Assembly (NCBI RefSeq): GCF_006402735.1
Contig: NZ_CP017174.1
Location: 5,273,001-5,337,000 of the forward strand
Length of the DNA stretch: 64,000 bases
Direction of reading: 5' to 3'
From: Myxococcus xanthus
GTDB taxonomy: Bacteria > Myxococcota > Myxococcia > Myxococcales > Myxococcaceae
Shown here: piece by piece, positions 8,701 through 15,916 of the stretch
How positions within the stretch are numbered: position 1 is the first letter of the stretch
Layout: each line of letters begins with the position of its first letter
The notes under the pieces: generated by a model
The model's input: only the letters and a program-made list of their open reading frames with translations
Database searches by the model: none
What the model was told of the DNA's origin: nothing
Program-made: the position numbers and the translations under genes

Positions 8701-11654
8701 GTGTCCGAGGGGACGACGTAGGCGACCAGGCGCTTTTCGTGGTGCTCGCCGACCGCCCCGACCACCGCCGCGCTGATGCTCGGCTCCTGGAGCAACGCGG
8801 CCTCGATTTCACCCGGCTCGATGCGCTGTCCACGGATGGAGAGCTGGAAGTCGACGCGGCCGAGGAACTCGATGGTGCCATCCGGCAGGTACCGTCCGAG
8901 GTCGCCGGTGCGGTAGAGGCGCTCCCCCGTCCGTGGATGCACGGTGAACTTCTTCGAGCCCGCACCCTCGCCCACGTAGCCCAGCGCCACACCCACGCCC
9001 GCGCAGCACAGCTCGCCGGGCACCCAGATGGGGCGCTCGTCCAGGTGCTCGTCCAGCACGTAGTACTTCGTGTTCGAGATGGGCTTGCCGTACGGGATGC
9101 TGCGGCGCCGCTCGTCGGCTTCGACGACTGGATGGGAGATGTTCCACAGGGACGTCTCCGTCGGGCCGCCGACGCTCATCAGCTTCACGTCGCCGAACTT
9201 CGCCCGCAGCCGCGCGGGCATGGTGACGGGGAGCCAATCTCCTCCGAGCATCACCAGACGCAGCGGGCAGGTCAGCCGGGCGTTGCTGCCTTCGAGATAC
9301 GTCAGCAGCATCTCCATCATCGCCGGCACGGTGCTCCAGATGGAGACGCCATGACGGGACATCAGCTCGGCCCAGTGGGAGGGGTCCCTGCGCGAGGAGG
9401 CGTCCGGCATGACCAGGGCCGCGCCCGCGCTCAGGGTGCCGAAGACGTCGTAGACGGAGAAGTCGTGGTGGAGCGCGCTGAGCGCGATGACGCGGTCATC
9501 CGGCCCGACGCCGAACTTCCGGTTCGTCCACTCCACGCCGTTGACCATCCCCGCGTGGGTGAGCATGGCCCCGTTGGGCTGTCCCGTGGAGCCGGAGGTG
9601 TAGAGGATGTGCGCCAGGTCCTCGGGCTTCTGCACGGGCGCCAGCGGCGCTTCGCTGTACTCGCTGAAGGCGTCCGGCGTGACGACGAGCACCTGCACCC
9701 CTTCGGGCCAGGACTCCTGGGCGAACTTCGGCTGCGTCACCGCCAGCTCAGCCCCGCCGTTCCGCATCATGAAGACGCGCCGCTCGTGCGGCAGCCCCGC
9801 GTCGATGGGCAGGTACGCCGCTCCCGAGCTGAGAACGCCCAGCGCGGCCACGACCTGCTCCCACCCCTTCTCCATCACAATCGCGACGATGCGGTTGGGC
9901 GCGGCACCACGCTCGCGCAGCGCATGTCCGAGCCGGCTGGAGCGCCGGGCGAGCTCGCCATAGCTCAGGCTGACGCTCGACGAGGCCAGCGCCAGGGCGT
10001 CCGGGCGCGCCGCGGCGTGGCGGTAGAAGCCGGTGTGGAGCAACTCCCCGCTCCTCGGGCGCGCCGTGTCGTTGACGCGGGCCAGCAGCTCCACCTGCCG
10101 GACCGGACGGGTGTCCAGCCCCGGCTGGTCCCACGCCGCGTCGTCCTCCGCCAGGCGCCGCAGCAGCGCGCAGAAGCTGGAGAACATGTCTTCAATCATG
10201 CCGGACGGGAACAGCTCCTCCGCCACGTCCCAGTTCAGGAAGACGCCGCCCCGCTGGTAGACAATCTGCAGGTCGATCCACACCTGGGGCGTCTGCGTCA
10301 GCGCCTCGATGAGCTCGCCGAACTCCTCCGCCAGGAAGTCGACCCAGTGCGAGTCCTTGCTCTTGGAGTGAGACGCGAAGCTCGTCATCACCACGGGCAT
10401 GATGGCGCCCGCGATACGCCCCTGGGCCCGGAACAGCTCGCGCAGCAGCTCGACGCCGCTGACCTCTCGGTGCTCCAGCGCCAGGAAGAGCTGATCCCGG
10501 ATGGCCAGCGCCCGCTCCGTGAATGTCCGCTCCGGCCGGTGGTCCACCTCGATCAGCGTGAAGCTGGCGAAGGTGCCGACAATCTCATTGACCTGGGGAT
10601 GAAGGGGCAGCCGGTTGAAGTGCGGGACGTTGAGCGTGAAGCGAGGGCTGCGGCTCCAGCGCGCCATGACCTCCGCGTACGCCGCCAGCAGCAGCTCCGG
10701 CTCCGTCAGCTTGCGCGCGCGGGCTCGCTGCTTGAGCGGCTGCCAGATATTCGGCCCCAGCCGTTCGAACACGCGCCCGAAGCGGGGACGCCGGAGTGAA
10801 CCCGGGTCCTTGTCGAGCGGGAGGTCCGGCGCGGGCGGGAGGTTCGGAAGGCGGGAGCGCCAGTACTCGAGCGAACGCGCATAACGAGCACCGCGCGCAT
10901 GCTGCACCGCCAGCGCGTAGTCACGGAAGGACAGGTCCAGCTGGGGAAGCGCGGGCGCCCCACCCAGGTGTTTGTAGAGGTGGACGAGCTCCCGGTAGAG
11001 AATCTGGAAGCTGTAACCATCGATGAAGGTCCCATCGATGCTCATGAAGAGGCGCGAACGGCCCCCATCGAGCTGGCACACTCGGAGCTCGAACAACGGC
11101 CACTGGTCGAGCGCCAGCACCTGCTGCGACAGGCGCTCGCGGATGGCCTGGAAGCGAGCCTCCGTCTCTTCCAGTTCGCGTCCGCGCAGGTCCTCCACGG
11201 GCAGGACGTAGCGCGGCACGTCGGGGAGGATGCGCTGCTGGAAGCCCGGGAGCGCCACCACCCGAAGCATCTCGTGGCGGGCGATGAGCAGGTTCCAGGC
11301 GTCCTCGAAGCGGGCCAGGTCGAGCGCGTGGCAGTCGATCTCGTTGTACGCGTGCATCGCCGCGTTCATCTCGAGCTCGGCCTGCCGGCCCACGCTGTAG
11401 GCCTGCTGGATCTCCGTCATCGGGAACGGCTCGTGCCGCTCCTCGGGCCGGGGCGTGATTTGCGGCAGCGTCTCCGCCTGGGGCACGCGCTGCTCCGACA
11501 GCAAGGTCAGCAGCGCCGCCTTGTTCGCCACGAGCTGCTCGCGCAGCGCTCCCGGAATCTCGCCTGTGGGTGAATCGACCGCCAGGCGGTCCCCCTCCAC
11601 CGACAGCTTGATGCCATGCCCGGCCAGGGCCTGAAGAAGCTCATTCAATGTCAT
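2736..11654 (-). CDS. Hybrid NRPS-PKS: docking-Cy-A-PCP-KS-AT-DH-KR-ACP
   Basis: A 2972-residue megasynthase. Residues 1-52 resemble a TubC-type N-terminal docking domain. The condensation domain (about 75-510) has DGTFIDGYS at 207-215, which fits the heterocyclisation pattern DxxxxDxxS in place of HHxxxDG. The A domain (540-1030) has YTSGSTGQPNG and a pocket I read as D-F-Y-S-M-G-V-L-W-K. It is related to Cys-type Cy/A modules but matches no code I recognise. PCP Ser is 1089. The KS has Cys 1319, His 1455 and His 1494. The AT has GHSTGE (Ser 1771) and an unusual RAAHS at 1870-1874. The DH has HxxxGxxxxP (His 2076) and Asp 2246. The KR has GGLGRLG at 2591 and LDD at 2675, but His 2732 sits where the catalytic Tyr is expected. 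ACP Ser is 2889. The module should install a heterocycle and then a double bond. The start overlaps the upstream stop by 4 bases (ATGA). Confidence 0.96.
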   Translation of the reverse strand: MTLNELLQALAGHGIKLSVEGDRLAVDSPTGEIPGALREQLVANKAALLTLLSEQRVPQAETLPQITPRPEERHEPFPMTEIQQAYSVGRQAELEMNAAMHAYNEIDCHALDLARFEDAWNLLIARHEMLRVVALPGFQQRILPDVPRYVLPVEDLRGRELEETEARFQAIRERLSQQVLALDQWPLFELRVCQLDGGRSRLFMSIDGTFIDGYSFQILYRELVHLYKHLGGAPALPQLDLSFRDYALAVQHARGARYARSLEYWRSRLPNLPPAPDLPLDKDPGSLRRPRFGRVFERLGPNIWQPLKQRARARKLTEPELLLAAYAEVMARWSRSPRFTLNVPHFNRLPLHPQVNEIVGTFASFTLIEVDHRPERTFTERALAIRDQLFLALEHREVSGVELLRELFRAQGRIAGAIMPVVMTSFASHSKSKDSHWVDFLAEEFGELIEALTQTPQVWIDLQIVYQRGGVFLNWDVAEELFPSGMIEDMFSSFCALLRRLAEDDAAWDQPGLDTRPVRQVELLARVNDTARPRSGELLHTGFYRHAAARPDALALASSSVSLSYGELARRSSRLGHALRERGAAPNRIVAIVMEKGWEQVVAALGVLSSGAAYLPIDAGLPHERRVFMMRNGGAELAVTQPKFAQESWPEGVQVLVVTPDAFSEYSEAPLAPVQKPEDLAHILYTSGSTGQPNGAMLTHAGMVNGVEWTNRKFGVGPDDRVIALSALHHDFSVYDVFGTLSAGAALVMPDASSRRDPSHWAELMSRHGVSIWSTVPAMMEMLLTYLEGSNARLTCPLRLVMLGGDWLPVTMPARLRAKFGDVKLMSVGGPTETSLWNISHPVVEADERRRSIPYGKPISNTKYYVLDEHLDERPIWVPGELCCAGVGVALGYVGEGAGSKKFTVHPRTGERLYRTGDLGRYLPDGTIEFLGRVDFQLSIRGQRIEPGEIEAALLQEPSISAAVVGAVGEHHEKRLVAYVVPSDTKRGVETRHVREFLSRKLPEHLVPSTYVVLEALPLTRNAKVDRKALPHPDHVAQPTQREASKPAATRPGREAQALQQSIAKAVAEVLGVPEVHPDRNFFELGANSVHLIKLHLELKEKLGLSVPVTDLFGRPTVKVLAARLAAAGGEAKPEVALAPREETPRTQDARDIAIIGLSCRFPGASTPEQFWQNLMQGVESVGTFTDDELLAAGVSPEAFRNPGYVRSSAVMEDFDAFDAEFFSLTPREARALDPQQRVFLECAWEALEDAGYPPSERNGLVGVYAGKSVSHYRYPYPDLTRPIGFFQDLMAQDKDFLATQVSYKLDLRGPSINVQTACSTSLVAVSAACAALNEGSCDLALAGGVAIKVPHRVGYLYEEGSVFSRDGHCRPFDAGANGTIPGSGAGIVVLKRLSQALADGDRVLAVIKGSAINNDGHRKVGFMAPGVEGQTDVVRRAHQHAKVDPRTISYVEAHGTGTSIGDPIEVSALTEAFGGQVQTQSCGLGSVKGNIGHLDSAAGIAGLIKVVLALQHRTLPPTLHYQSPNPRLELHKTPFYVVDKARPWTATQGVLRAGLSSFGIGGTNAHMVLEEAPPQTTPAPDAQQVDRSRHLLALSSRSPEALRQLAGRYRAVLEAPGASLADVCFSANTGRVAFDHRLAVVGADAAQVAAVLSAAERKEEHPGFVQGEADAKQAVKVAFLFSGQGSQYVGAARELYQTHPGFRRRIDSFDQMLREYWDRSLISVLYAEPGTPSPIDQLDYAQPVVFVLEYALAELWMSWGIQPDVLLGHSTGELAAACIAGVFSVEDGLKLAVHRGRLIQQLPEGSNIAVSAAEPELRQFLAQGGWASSIAAVNGPDNIVISGIPAEIVEIGRALDAKGYKVKRLNIPRAAHSVMMEAILQEFRAVAATLRYSPPSIPMVSGMTGELITDGLCTPDYWCSQLRNPVQFGRGVEALYRDGMSVFVEVGPKATLLGMAARSVPEGVGTWLPSLRADDGGWRQMLESLAALYVRGVPVDWAAVDAGYPRRKVEVPTYAFQRQRYWEEGAGLQRPNGRSVSRAEHPLIGERVPLAILEAGELLFEATLGPASQAFLGQHRVFGTPTLPATGYVEMALAAGARLLGTTALELTDLAILNAMTFPKDAERKVQCAVRRDGEGKAAVRIFSRTGEGSERAWSLHATGTLAVLGDDASDTGAHDLDSVLKDLQTPLPVEDYYQRARNAGVDFGPEFQGITELRREGEQVLARIERPAGLGSGGGYLAHPALMDACLQVVGGAYPDMDGTELYVPVHIERLHVLGSIEDGVWSHAVVRPVDEAGKRLRADVRIFGRDGALRAWVRGLELQRTSQEALRAALSTSLDEWLYERRWEPLALEGSRPETLVPASGACLILSERDGTGQQLAQVLTRDGRACFVAIRGTQPRRIDETTFEVPDAPESLVEALRELPLPAALSDVILMWGSYSAEAEMLDADALGQAARVTGGGALGLLQFLLDRGYSGTVWLVSRGAQPVKPGAPLPGLAQSLLWGMARPLAIEASELDCRCVDLDVQGESSAQVELLAQEIRRRAEVAEDQVAYRDGRYVARLRRVESRKLVEPSAERVEAFRADRSYLVAGGLGRLGLLTAELLASRGARNLVLTGRGAPGPHAAERLEHLRQQGVRVEYRQVDIADAEPLAALLNEVARDMAPLGGVFHSAGVLDDGVLRQQRWERFETVLRPKLRGAWNLHRLTAGLPLDYFVMFSSVASLVGSAGQSNHCAANAFEDALAHHRRALGLPALSINWGIWAGDAGAQVSVSEEARTPGFGVIPKAQGLRALELLLTSRVPQVGVAAIDWAVFGSGRSTPYVAELLERAGGERTVERASFLDTLSAAAIENRRQLLMDYVREQVAWMRGVGSGESIDPARGFHELGIDSLAALQLKNRLQSGLGVSLPATLVFNYPTAEKLAMQLMDAFIPLEFTEEARATSKSDASVESPLEGLAEANLAHLLSEQLSKMN

Positions 11655-14600
11655 AGCAGGACCCGCTTCGAATCATTGCGCTCCGAGGAGGCAGCGCCGA
11701 GCACACTGGCCACAGCGAGCTTTTCGAGAAGCTCAGCCGTCACCTGCTCGATGGAACGTTCATCGACGAAACTCTTGAGAGGCATGCTCACGTCGAGTTC
11801 GCCCAGCACCATGTCCCGCAACTCGAGCGCCATGATGGAGTCGAACCCCAGCGCGTCGAACGAGTCCGTGGACGAGAGCTTCGCCGTCGGAATCTTTCCG
11901 ACCTCGCTGACCATCTCCTTGAGACGCGCCTCCAGGACGCCACGGCGCGCGGAGCCTTCCAGCGCGAGCAACACCTCGCGCAGCTTGCGAGGCGCCTCCA
12001 CGGCGTCAGGAACGTGATCGGAGACAGAAGCGGGCCGGAACAGCGACGACGCCACGATGGAGGGATGGCTGGCGGTCCATCGCGTCACATCGAAGCGCGC
12101 GATGCCCCGGGTGACGCGGTTCTCCGCGAGCACCAGCGCCATGGACGCCAGGGCTTCGTCCACGGACATGGGCGACATGCCCCGCTCCGCCAGCCGGTCG
12201 CCACGCCGAGCATCCGCGACGGCCATGCCGACCTCGCCCCAGCTCCCCCAGTTGAGACTGAGGGCCGGCAGACCCCGTGCGCGACGGAAGTGCGCCAGCG
12301 CATCGAGAAATGCATTGGCCGCGGCGTAACTGGCCTGCCCAGGCGAGCCGATCAACGACGCCGTCGAGGAGAACAGGACGAAGTGCTCGATGGTGGTGTC
12401 GGTGGCCAGCGCATGGAGGTTCCAGGCACCGTCGACCTTGGGGCCCATGACCGTTTCAAAGTCCTGGGGCTCCCACTGCAACAACGAGCTGTCCGCCAGC
12501 ACACCCGCGCTGTGGAAGATGCCCCCCAGCGGCGCTTCGCCTCGGCGGACGGCAGCCAGCATCTCCGCCACCGACTCCGGGCGGCTCACATCGACGCGGA
12601 AGGTCTCCACCCGCGCGCCCGCCGCACGCAGCGGCACCAGGGCCTGCCGGGCCTCGTCGGTCTCGCCCTTTCTTCCACACAGGGCAAGGTGCCGCGCGCC
12701 GCGCTCCACCAGCCAGGAGGCGAGCCGCAGTCCGATTCCACCGAGCCCACCGGTAATCAGATACGTACGGTCATGCCGGGGACGAAACGCTCCCGCGCCT
12801 TCCGGAATCGTTTGTGTCTGCGTGAGCGAGGGCACCAGCCGCCGCTCGCCGCGCAGCACGACCTCGTCGTCGTCAGCGGCAGCAGGAACCTTGCGCGCCA
12901 ACTCCGTCACCAGCGCACCGAAGGCCGCGGGGTCGATGTCGATGCGCTTGCAAGCAAGCTCCGGGTGCTCGTAGGCGACGACGCGTCCCAGGCCCCACAG
13001 TGGCGCGCCAGCGATCGCCGCCGGTCCAGCCGCTTCGCCAGCGGCTTGCGCGCCCTGGGTGACGAGGAACAACCGGGGCAGCGTGGGCACCGACTGCCGC
13101 GCCAGGGTCTGCACGAGCGACGCCGCCGCGTGGACCTCTCGCTGAACCGATGTGTGCAGCCCTTCCAGTGATTCGGGGTGCTCCGAACCCGACAGGTAGA
13201 TGACGCCTCGGGGCGCCGGGCTCTCAGACAGCCACTCCCGCAGCACCGACGCCTGCTCGGGGGCCACGTTGGCCACGCGCACCGAGCCCCCGGCGGTGGA
13301 CAGGGCCTGCCGAAGCGATTCCGCGGCAGCCTGCTGCATGCTCACGATGAGCCAGCGCCCCTCCGCGTCCACGGGCTCCTGCCCCACCGTCCGCGCATGC
13401 CACGTCAGTTCGCAGAAGAGGTCCCGGGGGGATGCATCCCGGACGGTCTGCTCGCTGCTCGGCGCTGGAGCGACCTCTCCGTCCCACCAGTAGCGCTCAC
13501 GCTGCCACGGGTACGTCGGAACCACCGTCTTGCGCGTCCCCGTGAAGAGCCCCTCGAAACGAATGGAGCCTCCGGAGGAGTACCCTCCCGCGACGACGCC
13601 CAGGACACCCGTCCAGGCCTCATCACCGGGCCTGCTCGCACGCACGATGACGGCCTTGCTCCCACGGCTTCGTGCAGCGGCCTCCAACGCCTCCCCAACG
13701 GCAGCCTCACAAGAGACCTGGATGAAAGCCGAGGCGTTCCGCGCACACAGGTGCGCCACGGACGACGTCAGGTCGCTCACCGCAGCGCGCTGTCTCTCCC
13801 AGTACGCGTCCGGCACCGTGGCGCCCGCTTCGACCCAGGTGTCATCGACGGTGGAGAAGAACGGGCACTTCACGGGTTGAGGACGCACGGGCTGCGCTGG
13901 AGCCAGTTGCAAGGCGAGCCGCACGGCGTCTTCCACGCTGAGTGCTCCCGCGACCACTCCTGCCGAGAGCGCTCCCACGCCGGCTCCCGAAACAGCGGCG
14001 GGGGTCAGACCGCACGCGCGCCAGAGCTCCGCCAGCGCGAGCTGCAGCACGAGGAGAACGCCCACCGGGTGTCCTTCGCCCGCGTGCCCTCCCGCTACCT
14101 GCTCGATGACGGACCACCCCGCCACCTGCCGGAGGACCGCGTCCACCTTCTCCGCGTGGGCTCGGAAGACGTCCCGGCCCAGCAGCTCACGCATCAGCCG
14201 GTTGGCCTCGGGCTCCGTGCCACCGAAGAGGAAGACGGGCTCGCCCTCACTTGAACCTCGAGTGACACCCGGCGCATCGCGTCCCTCCGCGACAGCGTGA
14301 AGGGCCGTGCGAAGCGCCTCGGGCGTCCTCGCCACGAGCGCCGCACGGTGCGCATGGTGTGAGCGTCCAGCGCCCGCCGTGAAGCACGCATCCTGGAGCC
14401 GCGTTCCAGGTCCTGCCTCCGACACATACCGGAGCCATGACGCCGCCAGCGTGCGCAACGCCGGCTCCGAGCGCGCGGAGAGGGGCAGTACATACGGCCC
14501 GGCCTCCACGGCGGAATGGGTGGCCTCCGCGTACGCCTCGACGAGCGCATGCGCATTCACACCGCTCATCCCAAACGAGCTCACGGCGACGCGATGAGGG

Positions 14601-15916
14601 CCGTCCTTCTCCGCCAGGGACGTGCGCGCTCGAGGCACCGCGAGCCCTGAGCCCTCCCACGTGAACTCCGGGGTCGGGTGCTCAAAGTTGATGGAAGGAG
14701 GCACCTCGCCCGCCTGGAGCACCAGGACGGCCTTGATGAGTCCCGCGATGCCGGCCGCGGCCTCCGTGTGACCGATGTTCGGCTTGACGGATCCAATCCA
14801 CAGCGGGCGCTCCGAAGGCCGCGCTGCGCCATAGACGCGCGACACGCCGTCCAGCTCGATGGGATCTCCCAGCCGCGTTCCCGTCCCGTGCGCTTCCAGG
14901 TAGTCCACTTGCCCGGGCTCGATGCCCGCGCGCTGCAACACGCGCCGGTACAGCGCTTCCTGCGCCCCGACGTTCGGCACCGTGAGACCACCGCTCGCGC
15001 CGTCGTGGTTCATGCCCGTGCCGCGTAAGGTCGCGAGGATGCGGTCGCCATCCCGAACGGCGTCCCGCAGCCGCTTCAGGACGACCACGCCACAGCCTTC
15101 CCCCTGGACCATGCCGGCCGCGTCCCGGTCGAACGTGCGGCAGTGGCCGCTGGGGGACAGGGCTCCCGCCTTGGACAGGAACACGCTGAGTTGCGGCGCC
15201 AGGATGAGCTTCACGCCTCCGGCGATGGCGAGCGTCGACTCCTCCGTCCGCAGGCTCTGACACGCCAGGTGCACGGCGGACAGAGAGGACGAGCACGCGG
15301 TGTCCACCGCCATGCTCGGCCCTTCGAGCCCGAGGAGGTACGACAGCCGGCCCGCCACATAGCTGGCGTCCACACCCGTGGAGTAGTGGGCGCTCACCTT
15401 CTCCAGCCCGCCCCCCGTGACGAACGCGTAGTCCTTCGCGTGGACGCCCGCGAAGACACCGGTCCGCGTCCCCTGGAGGTGGTGCGGGGGAATGCCAGCG
15501 TCCTCCAGTGCCTCCCAGCTCACCTCCAGGAAGAAGCGCTGCTGCGGGTCCATGCCCTCGGCTTCACGCCGGGAGATGTGGAAGAACTCCGCGTCGAACC
15601 GGTCCACCTCGTCGACGAAGCCGGCGCGGCGCATGGACAGCTTCCCGGGCCTGGAGGGGTCCGGGTCATAGAGCCCCTGGAGCGCCCGCCGGTCGCTGGG
15701 AATCTCCGTCAGCGCCTCCCCTGCCCCCCACAGCAGGTCACGGAACTTCGCGGGGCTGGTGGCGCCCCCCGGAAAGCGGCAGGCCATGCCGATGATGGCA
15801 ATCGGCTCCCGCTCACCATTCGAGGCCGCGGCCAGCTTCTTCTGCAGCTTCTCGATGGTCAGCAGCGCCTGCTGGAGTGGCGACAACTCCGCCACGAATC
15901 CGTCCTTTCGGTTCAT
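11651..15916 (-). CDS. Type I PKS module KS-AT0-KR-ACP with inactive acyltransferase
   Basis: About 1421 residues. The KS is complete (Cys about 208 in TACSSS, His about 343, His about 383). The region where an AT should lie (about 560-760) aligns with one but is dead: GQGSQY is replaced by GGTEPE and GHSVGE by GAGVGA, so the nucleophilic Ser, its His neighbour and the Glu are all lost. The following stretch that would carry HAFH is also missing. A KR follows (GGLGGIG at about 1056; Ser about 1184, Tyr about 1197; LAD motif), then an ACP (LGFDSIM, Ser about 1360). There is no DH, so the module should yield a beta-hydroxy unit, with the extender supplied by another AT. ATG at 15914-15916 is preferred over GTG at 15919 because GGAGG lies 7 bases upstream. 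It overlaps the previous stop. Confidence 0.93.
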   Translation of the reverse strand: MNRKDGFVAELSPLQQALLTIEKLQKKLAAASNGEREPIAIIGMACRFPGGATSPAKFRDLLWGAGEALTEIPSDRRALQGLYDPDPSRPGKLSMRRAGFVDEVDRFDAEFFHISRREAEGMDPQQRFFLEVSWEALEDAGIPPHHLQGTRTGVFAGVHAKDYAFVTGGGLEKVSAHYSTGVDASYVAGRLSYLLGLEGPSMAVDTACSSSLSAVHLACQSLRTEESTLAIAGGVKLILAPQLSVFLSKAGALSPSGHCRTFDRDAAGMVQGEGCGVVVLKRLRDAVRDGDRILATLRGTGMNHDGASGGLTVPNVGAQEALYRRVLQRAGIEPGQVDYLEAHGTGTRLGDPIELDGVSRVYGAARPSERPLWIGSVKPNIGHTEAAAGIAGLIKAVLVLQAGEVPPSINFEHPTPEFTWEGSGLAVPRARTSLAEKDGPHRVAVSSFGMSGVNAHALVEAYAEATHSAVEAGPYVLPLSARSEPALRTLAASWLRYVSEAGPGTRLQDACFTAGAGRSHHAHRAALVARTPEALRTALHAVAEGRDAPGVTRGSSEGEPVFLFGGTEPEANRLMRELLGRDVFRAHAEKVDAVLRQVAGWSVIEQVAGGHAGEGHPVGVLLVLQLALAELWRACGLTPAAVSGAGVGALSAGVVAGALSVEDAVRLALQLAPAQPVRPQPVKCPFFSTVDDTWVEAGATVPDAYWERQRAAVSDLTSSVAHLCARNASAFIQVSCEAAVGEALEAAARSRGSKAVIVRASRPGDEAWTGVLGVVAGGYSSGGSIRFEGLFTGTRKTVVPTYPWQRERYWWDGEVAPAPSSEQTVRDASPRDLFCELTWHARTVGQEPVDAEGRWLIVSMQQAAAESLRQALSTAGGSVRVANVAPEQASVLREWLSESPAPRGVIYLSGSEHPESLEGLHTSVQREVHAAASLVQTLARQSVPTLPRLFLVTQGAQAAGEAAGPAAIAGAPLWGLGRVVAYEHPELACKRIDIDPAAFGALVTELARKVPAAADDDEVVLRGERRLVPSLTQTQTIPEGAGAFRPRHDRTYLITGGLGGIGLRLASWLVERGARHLALCGRKGETDEARQALVPLRAAGARVETFRVDVSRPESVAEMLAAVRRGEAPLGGIFHSAGVLADSSLLQWEPQDFETVMGPKVDGAWNLHALATDTTIEHFVLFSSTASLIGSPGQASYAAANAFLDALAHFRRARGLPALSLNWGSWGEVGMAVADARRGDRLAERGMSPMSVDEALASMALVLAENRVTRGIARFDVTRWTASHPSIVASSLFRPASVSDHVPDAVEAPRKLREVLLALEGSARRGVLEARLKEMVSEVGKIPTAKLSSTDSFDALGFDSIMALELRDMVLGELDVSMPLKSFVDERSIEQVTAELLEKLAVASVLGAASSERNDSKRVLL

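Noticed and set aside
4797-10799. Very long plus-strand open frame opposite the hybrid megasynthase
   Set aside because: It mirrors the codon bias of the minus-strand NRPS-PKS, has no domain, and is rich in Arg/His/Gln typical of antisense frames in GC-rich genes.
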